Below, in pieces: positions 1 to 10,058 of a stretch of 64,000 nt of DNA (positions within the stretch are counted from its first letter, which is position 1; every line of letters begins with the position of its first letter). A program made the position numbers and the translations under genes. Below the pieces are notes generated by a model that did not search any database, was not told the DNA's origin, and saw only the letters and a list, made by a program, of their open reading frames with translations. Location of the stretch: contig NC_084766.1 in the NCBI RefSeq assembly GCF_028858725.1, positions 25,961,001 through 26,025,000 of the forward strand. The letters run 5' to 3'. The stretch comes from Colius striatus (Eukaryota > Chordata > Aves > Coliiformes > Coliidae).

Positions 1-2017
1 ACAGCAGTAAATTCAAACTGGTTTGGGTTTTTTTTTCCTGTTGATTTTGCTGCTTGCAAAAGGTCAGAGTTTGCTTCCTCCTGCTCTTCTCTGGGTCTGT
101 GAGACCTGGGTTGTTTCTGGTTTGCTAAACCTGGCTTTGTTCTTCTGCACGTCCCAGTTTTGCAGTCTCTCAGCCCTCGATCCCCTTGGCTGGAGGGCGC
201 AGGTGTTATCATGGCTGTGCCCTCCCCAGAGCAATCTGTGCCCTGGGCAGAACGGGGAGCTGGCTGGTTGGTCTCTGTGAACCTGTTTGCAAATACAGAA
301 GGTGGGTGCTCCTCCCAGGACCCAACAGGATGCGGCATGTCTGCAGTGCCGGGCGGGATGCCAGAGCTTCCCCCTTCCCTCCACGTCTGCCTTGCCCCAG
401 CAGCATCCAATGCAAGGCCCTGATGGGTCTGCCAGCCCTCTCCTCTGTATTTGCTCACTGGGAAATGACTTTTCTGTTTTATTCTGCAGAGGGAAAAGAA
501 GAGAAAAGGAGAAAGAAGGAGGGGTAAAGCTCTCAGTCCTCTGGGATGTTGTATCGGTATTGCTGAGGTCTGTTAGTGGCTCCTCCCCATCCTGCAAACA
601 TCCATCCACCTTTCAGCCAGACTTATTAGATGCCACTTGTAGCTCCTTGTTTTTCACAGCCCTGTGCCCTCAGGCTTGCTAAAATATTCTTCAAACACTG
701 GCTTGCATAGTCTGGCAACACCCAGAGGCACATAGTGCTTTTCCTGGCTTTGGGGTAGGAGGACAATAGTCCCAGAAAGGACAGAGGGCTGTAAGGACAG
801 GAGTGCAGAGGATGTACTTTGCTCTGCAGGTGGGTCCTGCTGAGACCATCTGAGCTACCACTGCTTTCTTGGGAGATGCTCCCTGTCCAGAAAAGCTCTC
901 AGATTCAGCTGTTTCCCTGAGATCAATCTTTTTTTTACTCACTTTCAGAGAGTATTTCTGAAGGGCTTGAGTGTACTTTGCTGTGAACAACAGTGATGGA
1001 GGCTGAATGATTTTCTTGTAGCTGCCTTGTGGGTGTAATCCCAGCCCCTTGATAAATTTGGGATATGAAGGAATTGGGAATACAAGGAAGATGTGTAAAT
1101 GCTGTGCCCGTGACCTCTCTGGTCCAAAGGCAGCCACTGTCCCGTGAAGGACTGTGTGTCCCAGCAGTACCCAATCACCTGCAGGCATGGGATGGGCAGA
1201 ACCCTTCCCGCCCATCAGGCAAGAAGGCACCAGCAGCCCCAGGGGATGAGGGTGCAGTGGAGCTGCTCCTATTCTAAAGATGACTTGAATCATGCTGAGA
1301 AGGGCAGAGGGAGGACTATCTGATTCAGCAATGTGCATCTGTTTCTCAGGAGGGGCTGGGGCTAGGATTTGGCTATCTGCCTTGACCTGAGGCTAAGATG
1401 TTTAAGGGCATACTGCCCGTGCAACCAGTGCATGGGGCAGGGAATACTGAGCCAGCCAAGTGCTGGGCTGGCTGGGCTGTATAGTGCAGGATTGCTGACA
1501 GTCCAGCCATGGCACCTTACCTGGGCTTAATAATTCAATCCAGTAGCAACATCAGGTGACAAAGACCCAAATGCACCTGAGTCCCTGCGCTTCATGCACC
1601 AGGAGCAGCCTGGGCAGAGCCAGCTCAGGTCTGTGGTGGATGTGTTCCATATGTGGGTACTGGGGTGCAAATCTTCCCCATCACTTCTATCTTGCTCCCA
1701 AGGTCATGGCTTGGTTCAGCTCGTTACTGTCAGTGCTGCAGATCCAAGGGCTTTCCCGTGCAGAGATCTGGTGCATGTTTGCCAGCAGAGAGCCAGCCAG
1801 CCAGACTCCAGCCCACCTTCCAGAACTGAGGCAAACACTGCTGGCATGTGATAGCTACAGTTGGGCCATGCTTAGCTCCTATAGCACAAACCTAAAATGA
1901 GATGATTGCATGTTGCTGCTCTCCTGCATCTCTATTCCCAGTTCACAAAGCAGCTTTGATGCACTGGGTTGCTCCCTCAAGCTGGCCAAAAGATGATGGA
2001 ATATTCAGAGACTCATG

Positions 2018-2125
2018 GAATCATAGAATCATTTCAGTTAGAAAAGAATGTTAAGATCATTGAGTCCAACCCCTCACCTCACACTGCCAAGCCCATCATT
2101 AGCCCATGGCCCTCAGCACCTCATC
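2018..2125 (-). repeat. CR1 LINE 3' end fragment (minus)
   Basis: Read on the minus strand, this ends in the CR1 tail: a GTGCTGAGGG segment, then GGCTTGGCAGTGTGAGGTGAGG, a GATCTTAA segment and finally ATGATTCTATGATTC. The same order of blocks is seen in the plus-strand copy at 9455-10058. Only about 108 bp of the 3' end remains, so it is strongly 5' truncated, as most avian CR1 copies are. Confidence 0.85.
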
Positions 2126-2392
2126 TAGTGACAGGACAAGGGGTAATGAAAAGAAACTGGAACACAAAAAGTTCCATTTAAACATAGGGAAAAACTATTT
2201 CACTGTTCAGTCGAGGCACAGGCACCGGCACAGGCTGCCCAGGGAGGATGTGGAGTCTCCTCTGGAGGTTTTCAAGACCTGCCTGGACACGTTCCTGTGT
2301 GACCTGATCTGGGTGGACCTGCTTTGGTAGGGGGTTTGGACTAGATGATCTCTAAAGGTCTCTTCCAACCCCAGCCATTCTGTGATTCTGTA
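2126..2392 (+). repeat. CR1 LINE 3' end fragment (plus)
   Basis: Contains the CR1 landmarks GTGACAGGACAAGGGG, CAGGCTGCCCAGGGAGG and a tail of TCTCTTCCAACCCCAGCCATT followed by CTGTGATTCTG. It abuts the minus-strand copy at 2018-2125 directly, 5' end to 5' end. Its tail differs in detail from the neighbouring copy, which suggests another CR1 subfamily. No coding capacity is left. Confidence 0.88.
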
Positions 2393-5300
2393 ACTACAAG
2401 TGGTCATGAACCAGGTGCTTGCAGTATTGACCAACAGCAAGGTGTTCAGTTCCCCCTGTCCAGGCACCACCTGTGCTGCTAACATGAGTATCAAGATACA
2501 TCTGACTGCCTGGACACCGTCAGGGCTGCATTGGTGGCTGTGAAACGTGTCACCAAGGCAGTTTGTACACAGATGGGTGGCATGCAGGAGAGACTTTTCC
2601 CCAAGGTTTTGCAGTGTGTCAGTAAAGAGGTAGGAAGCCAAACCAGGTGTTTTGAGCATTAGTCAGCGCTGCAGTTTCTGATGTCTCCCCCCACACCAGC
2701 CCTGAGGCTCACTTGATAATAATGCCAAGTTCACCCTGAGATGCCACCACAGAGGTGAGCACAAAGCACGTGGGTAATAACTGGGCAATCTTAGCTCTGT
2801 TTGCTGTGGGGAGGTTGATGGCATGATCTCATCAAACAGAAGAGATTTGTCTGCATGACTATAGATGAGGCTTAATGTATTGCTAGCTAAGAGCTCAGGC
2901 CTTCCCTGTTCACCTGGTCAGTGGCTTTTTGAAGGGCAGTTCACATCAAAGCCTGTATGAATCAGCCTTGTAAAAAGCAGAGAGCTTTTTGATCTCCAGG
3001 AAAACTCTGCCTTTCATTAAACATGAATGAGGGGTCTGAGCCTGCTGTGACATTCAGCACAGCCAATACCTGGGTCTTTCTTTCTGTCTTGCCTTATTAG
3101 GGAGGATCTTGTTTTCATGAGCTTGCCAACAGTAAGTTCACTCCAACAGATTTGCAGGAGAAGGCAGAGCTTATGCTTCCTCCCACAATCTCAACCTGCT
3201 TGTGATTTAGAAACCAGGTCCTGGGAGAGATGATACATGCCACTCTTCCTCCCAGACACCAAGCCAGAAAGTGGCTTTGTGTGTCCCAGTCAATGTAGGA
3301 TCTAGAGGGGAGGTACATTAAAAGGGTCACAATTCCCACCAGGAAAGTTTGGAAGGAGACTGGGGAAGTTGTCCTTGCAGTCAGCCCTGCTATTTCGTGG
3401 GCTCTTGGCAGATGAGGATCCTTGAGCATGTCACACATCTGCAGGTGAGGCATCACACCAGCCCTGAGAGACAGGAGCTGCTGAAGTTTGTGAGTGACCC
3501 TCTCTGCTTGTGCTTCCACAGGAGGGTACACACTCCTAGCAGAGCTGGTGGGAAGGGACTTCTGGAGATTGCTTGGTCCGTGCCCCCTCCTCAAAGCGTG
3601 CTCAGGGACACATCTAATAGGGCTGTGAATATTTTCATGGATGGAGGTGCCACAATCTGTCTGGGTTTATTGCATCACCTTCAAAGCAAACAAGTGTTTT
3701 CTTCTGTTTAAGCAGCCTGCATTTTGGGTTTGTGCCTCTTGTCCATCATGGGGTGCCAGGTATCTTTTTCCACAATGGAGGAGAGTTCTCTGGCTTGAAA
3801 GGGGAGCACAGCATGGTACTCGGGGAGACTGGGAGAGACGAGCAACCATGGCCCCCATCCCACTGGAGCTACTCTGTGACCAGATTAACTCCCAGCAACG
3901 TGTGAGCTTTTGTAGACCTGCAAAAGTCTATGGCAGTGCCTTTACATCCTCTTGTTTGCTCCCTCCTGATACAAATAACAAAGCTATTCCTCTTCCCCTT
4001 TTTTGCCTGTCCTGTTTTGTGGCCCCTCTGGGATACCTTAAGACCTGAGAACATGGAAAGCAGCATGCAAAGGAGAGCTGTGGAGCTCTGCCCTGTGCTG
4101 CTTAGGAAAATAGCCCATTTGACTAGATTGGAGTGTTGAGTCCAAACTGAGTCCCAGCCTGAGATTTGTGATGTTGTATCTGATAAAAGTAAACTAGAGA
4201 CAAAATTAAAAGCACAATGCTGATTTCAAAAGAGAGCTCTGAAGCTCCCCAGACCTAAAGAGCTCCTGGTGTGAAGACTGCTGCGTTATTCCTGACCAGC
4301 ACGGGCCACAGCTGGCTTTGTGCCCTCTCTGAGCACATCCAGGGGAACTCAGGGTTTCAGCCAGATCTGATTTTGCTATGCAAATAAGAAAAGCTCTGCA
4401 GCCCCTGGGCCTCGGCTGACAGAGGGGTGCAGCTGCCCATGGGTGCGCCATGGAGTTATTTGGTCTTTGTGTGTTTTGCTGAGCATCTCCTCCCTCCCTG
4501 ACCCCACGCACACAAACGTCCTGGGGAGGAGGTAGCCCACCTCCCAGCAGCTCAACAAGTTACTTTGGAGGATTAATATGTGTTTTCAATTCAGTCTTTC
4601 ATTTTGGATTCAGTAACAAGGCTGTAGCAGGTTTCTTTGCCCCTTTCCCACCCCCCTCTTCTTTCTTTCTGGAAGCCCTGCTTGCCCTATCTATCCAGGC
4701 ACAGCCAAAGAGATGTTTCTTCTTCACTTCCCTCACACCCTGACATACACATGGCCCCTCCACCTTGCACCCCTTGCTCCCTGGGACAAAATGGGCACCA
4801 GTGTGAACCTCTGCCCAGAGGAAGAAGTGTGTCTGTATGGGGTTAATTTGCAGTAAAGAGTTTAATGCATCCAAGTAGCTATGTTAGAAATATCAGTCAC
4901 CATGGTTAGCAACATCTACAATAGGGGCTGGAAAAGGCAAATTAAGATAATTAGAAAAAAAAATCAATTAGCATTAGAGGCTCAGAGATAAAGTTACATT
5001 CAAAGAGTTTTGAAACTAAGGATAGAAAAGCCCAACTAGGATGATCCTCTGGGTAGATCAGTTTACACTAAAACCTAGCAGAAGAGTTTTTAAAGTCTGT
5101 GTTCAGACTTCTAAGGCAGAGTCAGTGTGTCCTTCCATGCCCAATGCCAGTGCTCAGAGCAGCCACCTGAACCCTGGCACAGTCCTGGGGCTCTGGGTGT
5201 GTTAAGAAAAGCCTCCATCTCATTTTCCTTTTGCAAATAAAACCCAATCCAGGGACACTTATCTGGAGGTATCTTCAATTAAATTTGTACTGCTCCATAA

Positions 5301-5717
5301 ATTTCAGGGTGTTGCTGTATTTCATTTAGAAAATGCTTGGAAGTATTGATGGGCTGTTACAGGGAGGCTGAAGAGTTTGGCAGCTGGGCTGGGGGCAGCC
5401 AGAGCTCTCAGCAGATGGAAAGACATAGGAGGTGGTTTTCCCTTTTTGAGTAAATATGTTGGTGTGGTGCTAAAAGAGTTGCCAATTAAATCATTTCAGT
5501 GTCAGTGCTGCTAGGTCTGACCCAGGTTTCACTGAAAGGGGCAGGAGCAGTAAAGCTGCTGCTCCAGTCGGTTTGCCCATGCAGCTAGATGTTGCTGCCT
5601 TGGTTAAACCTAGAGCCAGAAGGGCTTTATCACAACTGTGAGGACCTGCAAACTCCTTGGTTTGAGAAATGTCATTATCAGTGACTGAGACTGGGACCTT
5701 TGGATCTTCAGAGCTTG

Positions 5718-5723
5718 TTTATT
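5718..5723 (-). other. Candidate polyadenylation signal of CALHM3
   Basis: The minus strand reads AATAAA here, about 225 nt past the CALHM3 stop codon. It is the first such hexamer I see downstream, which would give a short 3' UTR of roughly 250 nt. There is no transcript evidence, so this is positional inference. Confidence 0.5.
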
Positions 5724-5946
5724 TTGGAGGATTTGCTACACATGCCCTGGAGTGGAGCATTTGGGGTTGGGGTTTTGCAGGAAGATGTGAGCACCACTGT
5801 CAATCCCCTGCTGCTCTGTGCTTTGTGCAGAGGGATGGCAGTGCCCCATCAGTGTCTGCAGGACAAAGTCCACTTTTCATGTTAGTGTGCTGGTGGAATT
5901 TGGGCCTGGGACCAGGGCTGTCTGCCCAGGGCAGAGAGGATCTCTC

Positions 5947-6336
5947 TCAGCCCAGGTGATGCCTCTGAGTCATCTGGCTGATATCTAGGGGAGGTTTCTC
6001 ATAGTACCACATTTGTAGGAGTTTATTCACCTGGTCCTGATCTGTGATGCCCTGAAGAAGATCTTCCTCTCCTTCAGCCTCCTCTCCCTCCCTAGGCAAG
6101 CTGAAACTGTGCAGTTTGATCTCTTGCCTCATGCTTTCGAAGAAGTGGAGGATGCATTTGTGAGCAAAGAGCCGGCTGTGCTCACAGCAGGTTTCCTCAA
6201 AAATCTTGTGCTCAATGTCAATGTAGTTGCTCCAGTGACGAGCCTGCAGGAGGGCAGCCTGGTCGAAGCAAGGCCTGAGCCAGCGGGCGAGGAAAGCTGC
6301 CACGATAAGGATCAGCAGAATGCTCCAGCCGAGTGC
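5947..6336 (-). CDS. CALHM3: CALHM3 coding exon 3 with stop
   Basis: Encodes residues 182-310 and the stop. It holds the fourth membrane segment (ALGWSILLILIVAAFLARWL), the RPCFDQ motif, the cytoplasmic helices with HWSNYIDIE, EETCCEH and ILHFFESMR, then an acidic linker (EGEEAEGEED) and the family tail motif GITDQDQVNKLL with KPPLDIS. The protein ends soon after at QRHHLG, earlier than my recollection of the human sequence. Confidence 0.95.
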   Translation of the reverse strand, partial: ALGWSILLILIVAAFLARWLRPCFDQAALLQARHWSNYIDIEHKIFEETCCEHSRLFAHKCILHFFESMRQEIKLHSFSLPREGEEAEGEEDLLQGITDQDQVNKLLQMWYYEKPPLDISQMTQRHHLG

Positions 6337-8739
6337 CTGGGTGAGAAGAAATAAGCAGTGGAACTGGAGCAAGACAGGCACAAGGACTGGCACTAGCTGT
6401 CTGCCTGTATCACCGAGACAGGGAATTTGTGTGGCTGGAGGGGAAATGTGGCATATCTGGACTCCAACCTTGATCTATCCCTGGAGTCCAGCACCCCAGA
6501 CTGCACTCAGAGGGTCAGTGTAATCTCCTCTCAGAGATTATAGGACATTTATCTGTGTCAATAGTTCAATAGAATAAGTGTGCAGTTAGCCTGGAGTAGC
6601 CAGGCAATTTGCTTTGAGCACTGTAGTGCCCCAAGGGATAGGGACTATAGTGTTCTCCTTTGGTGTCATCTCCAGTGAGATCTTCATCTGCCACCTACAC
6701 TGACTCCAAGGCCCAGAACTCCCAGCAGCAGGGTGAAGACAGCCCAGACTATATGCAGCTCCCTTGGGTGAGAAGGAAGGACTTGTTTTCAATGCCCTCA
6801 CCCCTGACCTGGTACTACTGTACCAAGAGCAGGGGCTGGCCAGGGCTCCACTCCCTGTCATGTCCTGCTCCTTCCTGAGCAAGCTGCTTTAGTCTGTCAC
6901 AGCTTGCACAGTCCTTAAAACAGAGGGTCCTATCTGTGAGGCTGGCAGTTAGAAATGTCTTCTGGCACTGAATAGGGCCTTAGGAGATATCTCTGTTCCT
7001 TACAACCTGCTTTTTATTATCTGGGTTTAGAAGATGCCAGTTCTCCTGGAAACAAAGTTCTGTTAATTAAAGCACCTATTATTTCTTGCCTTTTCCCTCT
7101 CTGAGTGACTCTGGAGAGTATCATTGAAGCTGGCAACATTTAGGGGCATAAAGAAACATAGAGCAGTCTTGCTCTCCATCTGACCATGGTGAAGCTATGA
7201 CAAATCAAAGAAGAGCTGGAGCAGATGACGTGTACCCCAGGCACCTCATCAATACGGGGAGCTCTGCTGGCAATGACCTACCTGAGACCAGCAGCGCAGG
7301 TACCTGGTCACTGCCTTGCGGGACGTGTTGTTCCTCAGGAGCTCGTCATCCTTGCAAGGCACCTTGGCCAGCAGCTGCTGCACCTGCACTGGGCTGGCAT
7401 TGGCAAAGCCCACAAACTTCTCAGGATCCACCGAGCCGCTGAAAGCGCAGATCAGACATTTGCCATCCAGGAGGGTGACTACGATCCAGACAACAGGGGC
7501 AACCAGGGCTCGCTGAATGATGGAGGAAAACATGTACCTGGGGCAGGAGAGAGAGAGGAGTGGGTAAGTACCAGGAGCTTTCTCCTTATCCACAGCCTTG
7601 GTGAGCCAAGCAGCCCTCCCAGAGCCAGGGAGCTGACTCCCAGGGCTGTCTCCAGCATTGCCCTGGCTGATGCTGCTTCTGCTCTGGCACCTCTTTTTTA
7701 GTGCTTCCTCCCAGTGAAATCTGTGCCAGTGTGTGGCTGTGTTCTGCCTGCTGCCCACATTCAGTGCAAGGTATGGTCCTCTTATGATATGCTTACCTTG
7801 ATTGTATACTTATGTCTCCCATGTACAAATCCTTGATAGCCCACTCTTGTCTTCTACATTCACTCTTTCTTTTCTCATCAGCTCTATTCCTACCTGAAAA
7901 ATCACTTTTCTCTGCAGCCTTTCTTGCCCCACTCTGTGCCAACTTGTGCACCAGATAAAAGTTAGTCTGTGACAGATTGCACATGATTCTCCTCTCCCTT
8001 CTACCAGTGTAAAGTCAGTAAAAACTCAGATGAAGGGAGGGAAGCCACAAGTATATGGATAAAAAATGACTGTGATGGAAATACCACACTTTCTGCACAT
8101 TTCAGTGGAAATGCCTCATCTTCTTGCACATATGAGCCCCAGGAGAAACCCTGCATGTGCATCATGTGCATGACAGGGGAGGCAGCAATGCAGTTTCCTG
8201 GGGTGCCAGCATAAATCCAGCCATTGGTGATGAGGTGCACCTGCCCCCCTTTACTGGGATGGGATAAGGCTCTGCCTTCCTTTCTGCTGTTGTAGATGCA
8301 TTTGCCGTGCCCCTGCCCCTCCAGGCTCAAGGGGAAAGGTCTTGGGAGAGAAGCTTAGAGGAAAATGAATTACCAGGAGGACCAAAGCTATGGAGGTGAG
8401 ACAGCTAAGTGAGAGATGAAAGGAGGGAAGTCAGTCCCAGTGCAAGCCCCACCTGATGACAGCTAGGTCCTTCTTTCTGCGCCCCTGCGGTCGCCTCCAC
8501 TCCTCCAGCATCACCAGGGACTGTCTGTTGAGAATGAGGCCACAGAGGAAGAGGGCGACAGGGGGTATGAACATGATCCCCAAGCCATATAGCATGTTGT
8601 ACCAGGGCAGACAGGGGCAGCTGAAGTCAAAGCAGGTATACATCTTCACAGTAGCCAGGGCTAACAGCCCACAGATCCCATTCATTACAGACTCCGAGTT
8701 GGACTGGAAGTACTGGAAGATCATCCGGAAACGGTCCAT
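5947..8739 (-). CDS. CALHM3: Calcium homeostasis modulator 3 (CALHM3), complete three-exon coding region
   Basis: CALHM3 is a large-pore plasma-membrane channel subunit. In mammals it joins CALHM1 in the voltage-gated channel that releases ATP as transmitter from sweet, bitter and umami taste cells. The coding exons are 8453-8739, 7282-7537 and 5947-6336, joined by GT-AG introns of 915 and 945 bp, giving 310 residues. Visible features are the N-terminal helix MDRFRMIFQYF, four hydrophobic segments (about 15-35, 49-70, 100-120, 180-200), the FDFSCPC motif with Cys41 and Cys43, partner cysteines at 123, 126 and 157, EEWRRP at 79-84, and RPCFDQ after the fourth segment. The start at 8739 matches the family start and has A at -3 and G at +4; an in-frame ATG at 8793 is less likely. 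SVDPEKF and FAN-S favour CALHM3 over CALHM1. From memory the human protein is about 344 residues, so this tail is shorter. Confidence 0.95.
6337..7281 (-). other. CALHM3: CALHM3 intron 2 (945 bp)
   Basis: A phase-0 intron with a GTAGGT donor and a TTATTTCTTCTCACCCAG acceptor on the minus strand. It lies between Gln181 and Ala182. Nothing else is recognised in it. Confidence 0.85.
7282..7537 (-). CDS. CALHM3: CALHM3 coding exon 2
   Basis: Encodes the last base of Arg96 and residues 97-181: the third membrane segment (QRALVAPVVWIVV), the LLDGKC motif and the second extracellular loop. The loop holds a glycosylation sequon Asn-Ala-Ser at 142, which the family shares, and a second cluster at Asn165-Asn166 (NNTS). 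The donor is CAG|GTAGGT, close to ideal. Residues YLRC-SQ at the end match the family exactly at the splice position. Confidence 0.95.
7538..8452 (-). other. CALHM3: CALHM3 intron 1 (915 bp)
   Basis: Bounded by GTGGGG at the donor and a strong pyrimidine tract (CTCCTCTCTCTCTCCTGCCCCAG) at the acceptor, read on the minus strand. It splits the Arg96 codon after its second base. I see no recognisable repeat or RNA gene inside. Confidence 0.85.
8453..8739 (-). CDS. CALHM3: CALHM3 coding exon 1
   Basis: Encodes residues 1-95 plus two bases of Arg96: the pore-lining N-terminal helix, the first two membrane segments and the extracellular FDFSCPCLPW segment. The donor on the minus strand is AG|GTGGGG, which is usable but weaker than the exon 2 donor. 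The 5' untranslated region is not defined by the sequence; I see no convincing TATA box in the few hundred bases before the ATG. Confidence 0.94.
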
Positions 8740-9454
8740 CGTGTTCCTCTGGCTGGGGGTCTCCTCCTGGGAAATCCTTGGGCTACCTGGCACAGCCTGT
8801 CTCCCTCCTCTTCCCTTCTGCTGCCGTGGGGCAGGAGATTCAGCTCAGCCCACAGCAGCTGGGGCAGGAGAATGGGGATGGAAAAGAGCTGCTGTGGAAG
8901 GGGGAAAACTCTGTGCTGGAGCTTCCCTGCTGGCACACAGCTTTCACAAGTCTGTCTCTCACCCAGTGCCTACCTACCAGGGCAGCTGGTAGGTTTTCTA
9001 GGTGAGCAGACAGGTGCAACCTCCGGCAGCTGTTTTTCTGCCCTGTTTTTATCTTCAGGGCTCTCTCGCATGCCAACCAGCATCAGCTTCTGATCGTGCT
9101 GGGTCTCCCCCTCCCGGAGCTGCCAACCCTCAATAGAGAGCTGTTGATGGATGCCTGTGAGCTGCCCTCTCCACTGCCTGAATGCTGTGGAGTGGTTCAT
9201 TGGCCAGGAGAAACCAGGAGAGGCAAATGAGCTCATCTGTGTTACCGCTGCTGCCCTGTTTCTTTTTGGTGCAGCAAGTCCCCAGCTCTGAGCAGAGCAG
9301 GGGTGAGGTAGAGAGCACAAGCCTGGCTCCAAGCATGTCACATCACCATCAGCTCAGATTTCCCTATGAAAATGGGCTGAAAAGACCAACCCTTCACTCA
9401 GGAGGCTCTGAAAATCAATAGCTTTCAAAGCCTGGAATGGCACTTTACTCTTGA

Positions 9455-10058
9455 TTACATTAATACTGTGGCCAGCAGGACTGGGGAAGTGATTGTCCCT
9501 CTGTACTTGGTGCTGGTGAGGCTGCACCTGGAATACTGTGTTCAGTTTGAGCCCCTCACTACAAGAAAGACATTGGGGTCCTGGAATGTGTCCAGAGGTG
9601 CACAACAAAGCTGGTGAAGGGTCTGGAGAACAAGTCTTGTGAGGAGCAGGTGAGAAAGCTGGGGGTTTTTAGTCTGGAGAAGAACAGGCTGAGGGGAGAT
9701 GTGATCACACTCTGATCAGGTGACATGATCACATCTCTGATCACTCTCTGATCATGTAGTGAGATGAGGTCGGTCTCTTCTCCAGTAATGAGTGACAGGA
9801 CAAGAGGAAATGGGCTCAAGTTGCACCAGGTGAGGTTTAGATTAGACACTAGGAAGAACTTTTTCACTGAGAAGGTTGTTAAGCGCTGGCACAGGCTGCC
9901 CAGGGAGGTGGTGGAGTCACCATCCCTGGAGATACTTAGAAGCTGTGTAGCTGAGGTGCTGAGGGATGTGGGTTAGTGATGGGCTTGGCAGTGTGAGGTG
10001 AGGGGTTCGACTTGATGATCTTAAAGGTCTTTTCCAACCAAAATGATTCTATGATTTA
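9455..10058 (+). repeat. CR1 LINE, about 600 bp 3' part
   Basis: The longest young CR1 copy in the window. In order it shows the consensus blocks GTGGCCAGCAGG, the CACCTGGAATACTGTGTTCAG stretch, TCTGGAGAAGA, GTGACAGGACAAG, TTAGATTAGACACTAGGAAGAA, CAGGCTGCCCAGGGAGGTGG and the CR1 tail ending in ATGATTCTATGATT. It is 5' truncated and interrupted at 9697-9760 by a local TGATCA-rich expansion. It encodes no intact reverse transcriptase. Confidence 0.92.

Larger units (their letters stand above)
1..5946. other. Downstream flank of CALHM3, no gene recognised
   Basis: No reading frame here resembles a known protein, and the longest open frames (minus strand 691-1338 and 64-609) look like chance. 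The clear content is a pair of CR1 fragments at 2018-2392 and a candidate polyadenylation signal for CALHM3 near 5720. By human gene order CALHM1 would be expected further left, but none of its family motifs (the FDF-CPC segment or the GITDQ tail motif) is visible before 5947. Confidence 0.6.

Noticed and set aside
64..609. 181-codon minus-strand open frame, considered as a possible CALHM1 end
   Set aside because: It lacks the CALHM tail motifs (GITDQ, KPPL) and any membrane segment.
691..1338. 215-codon minus-strand open frame
   Set aside because: No recognisable domain and no plausible splice partners; its composition looks like random translation.
7225..7701. 158-codon plus-strand frame
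   Set aside because: It is the antisense shadow of CALHM3 exon 2.
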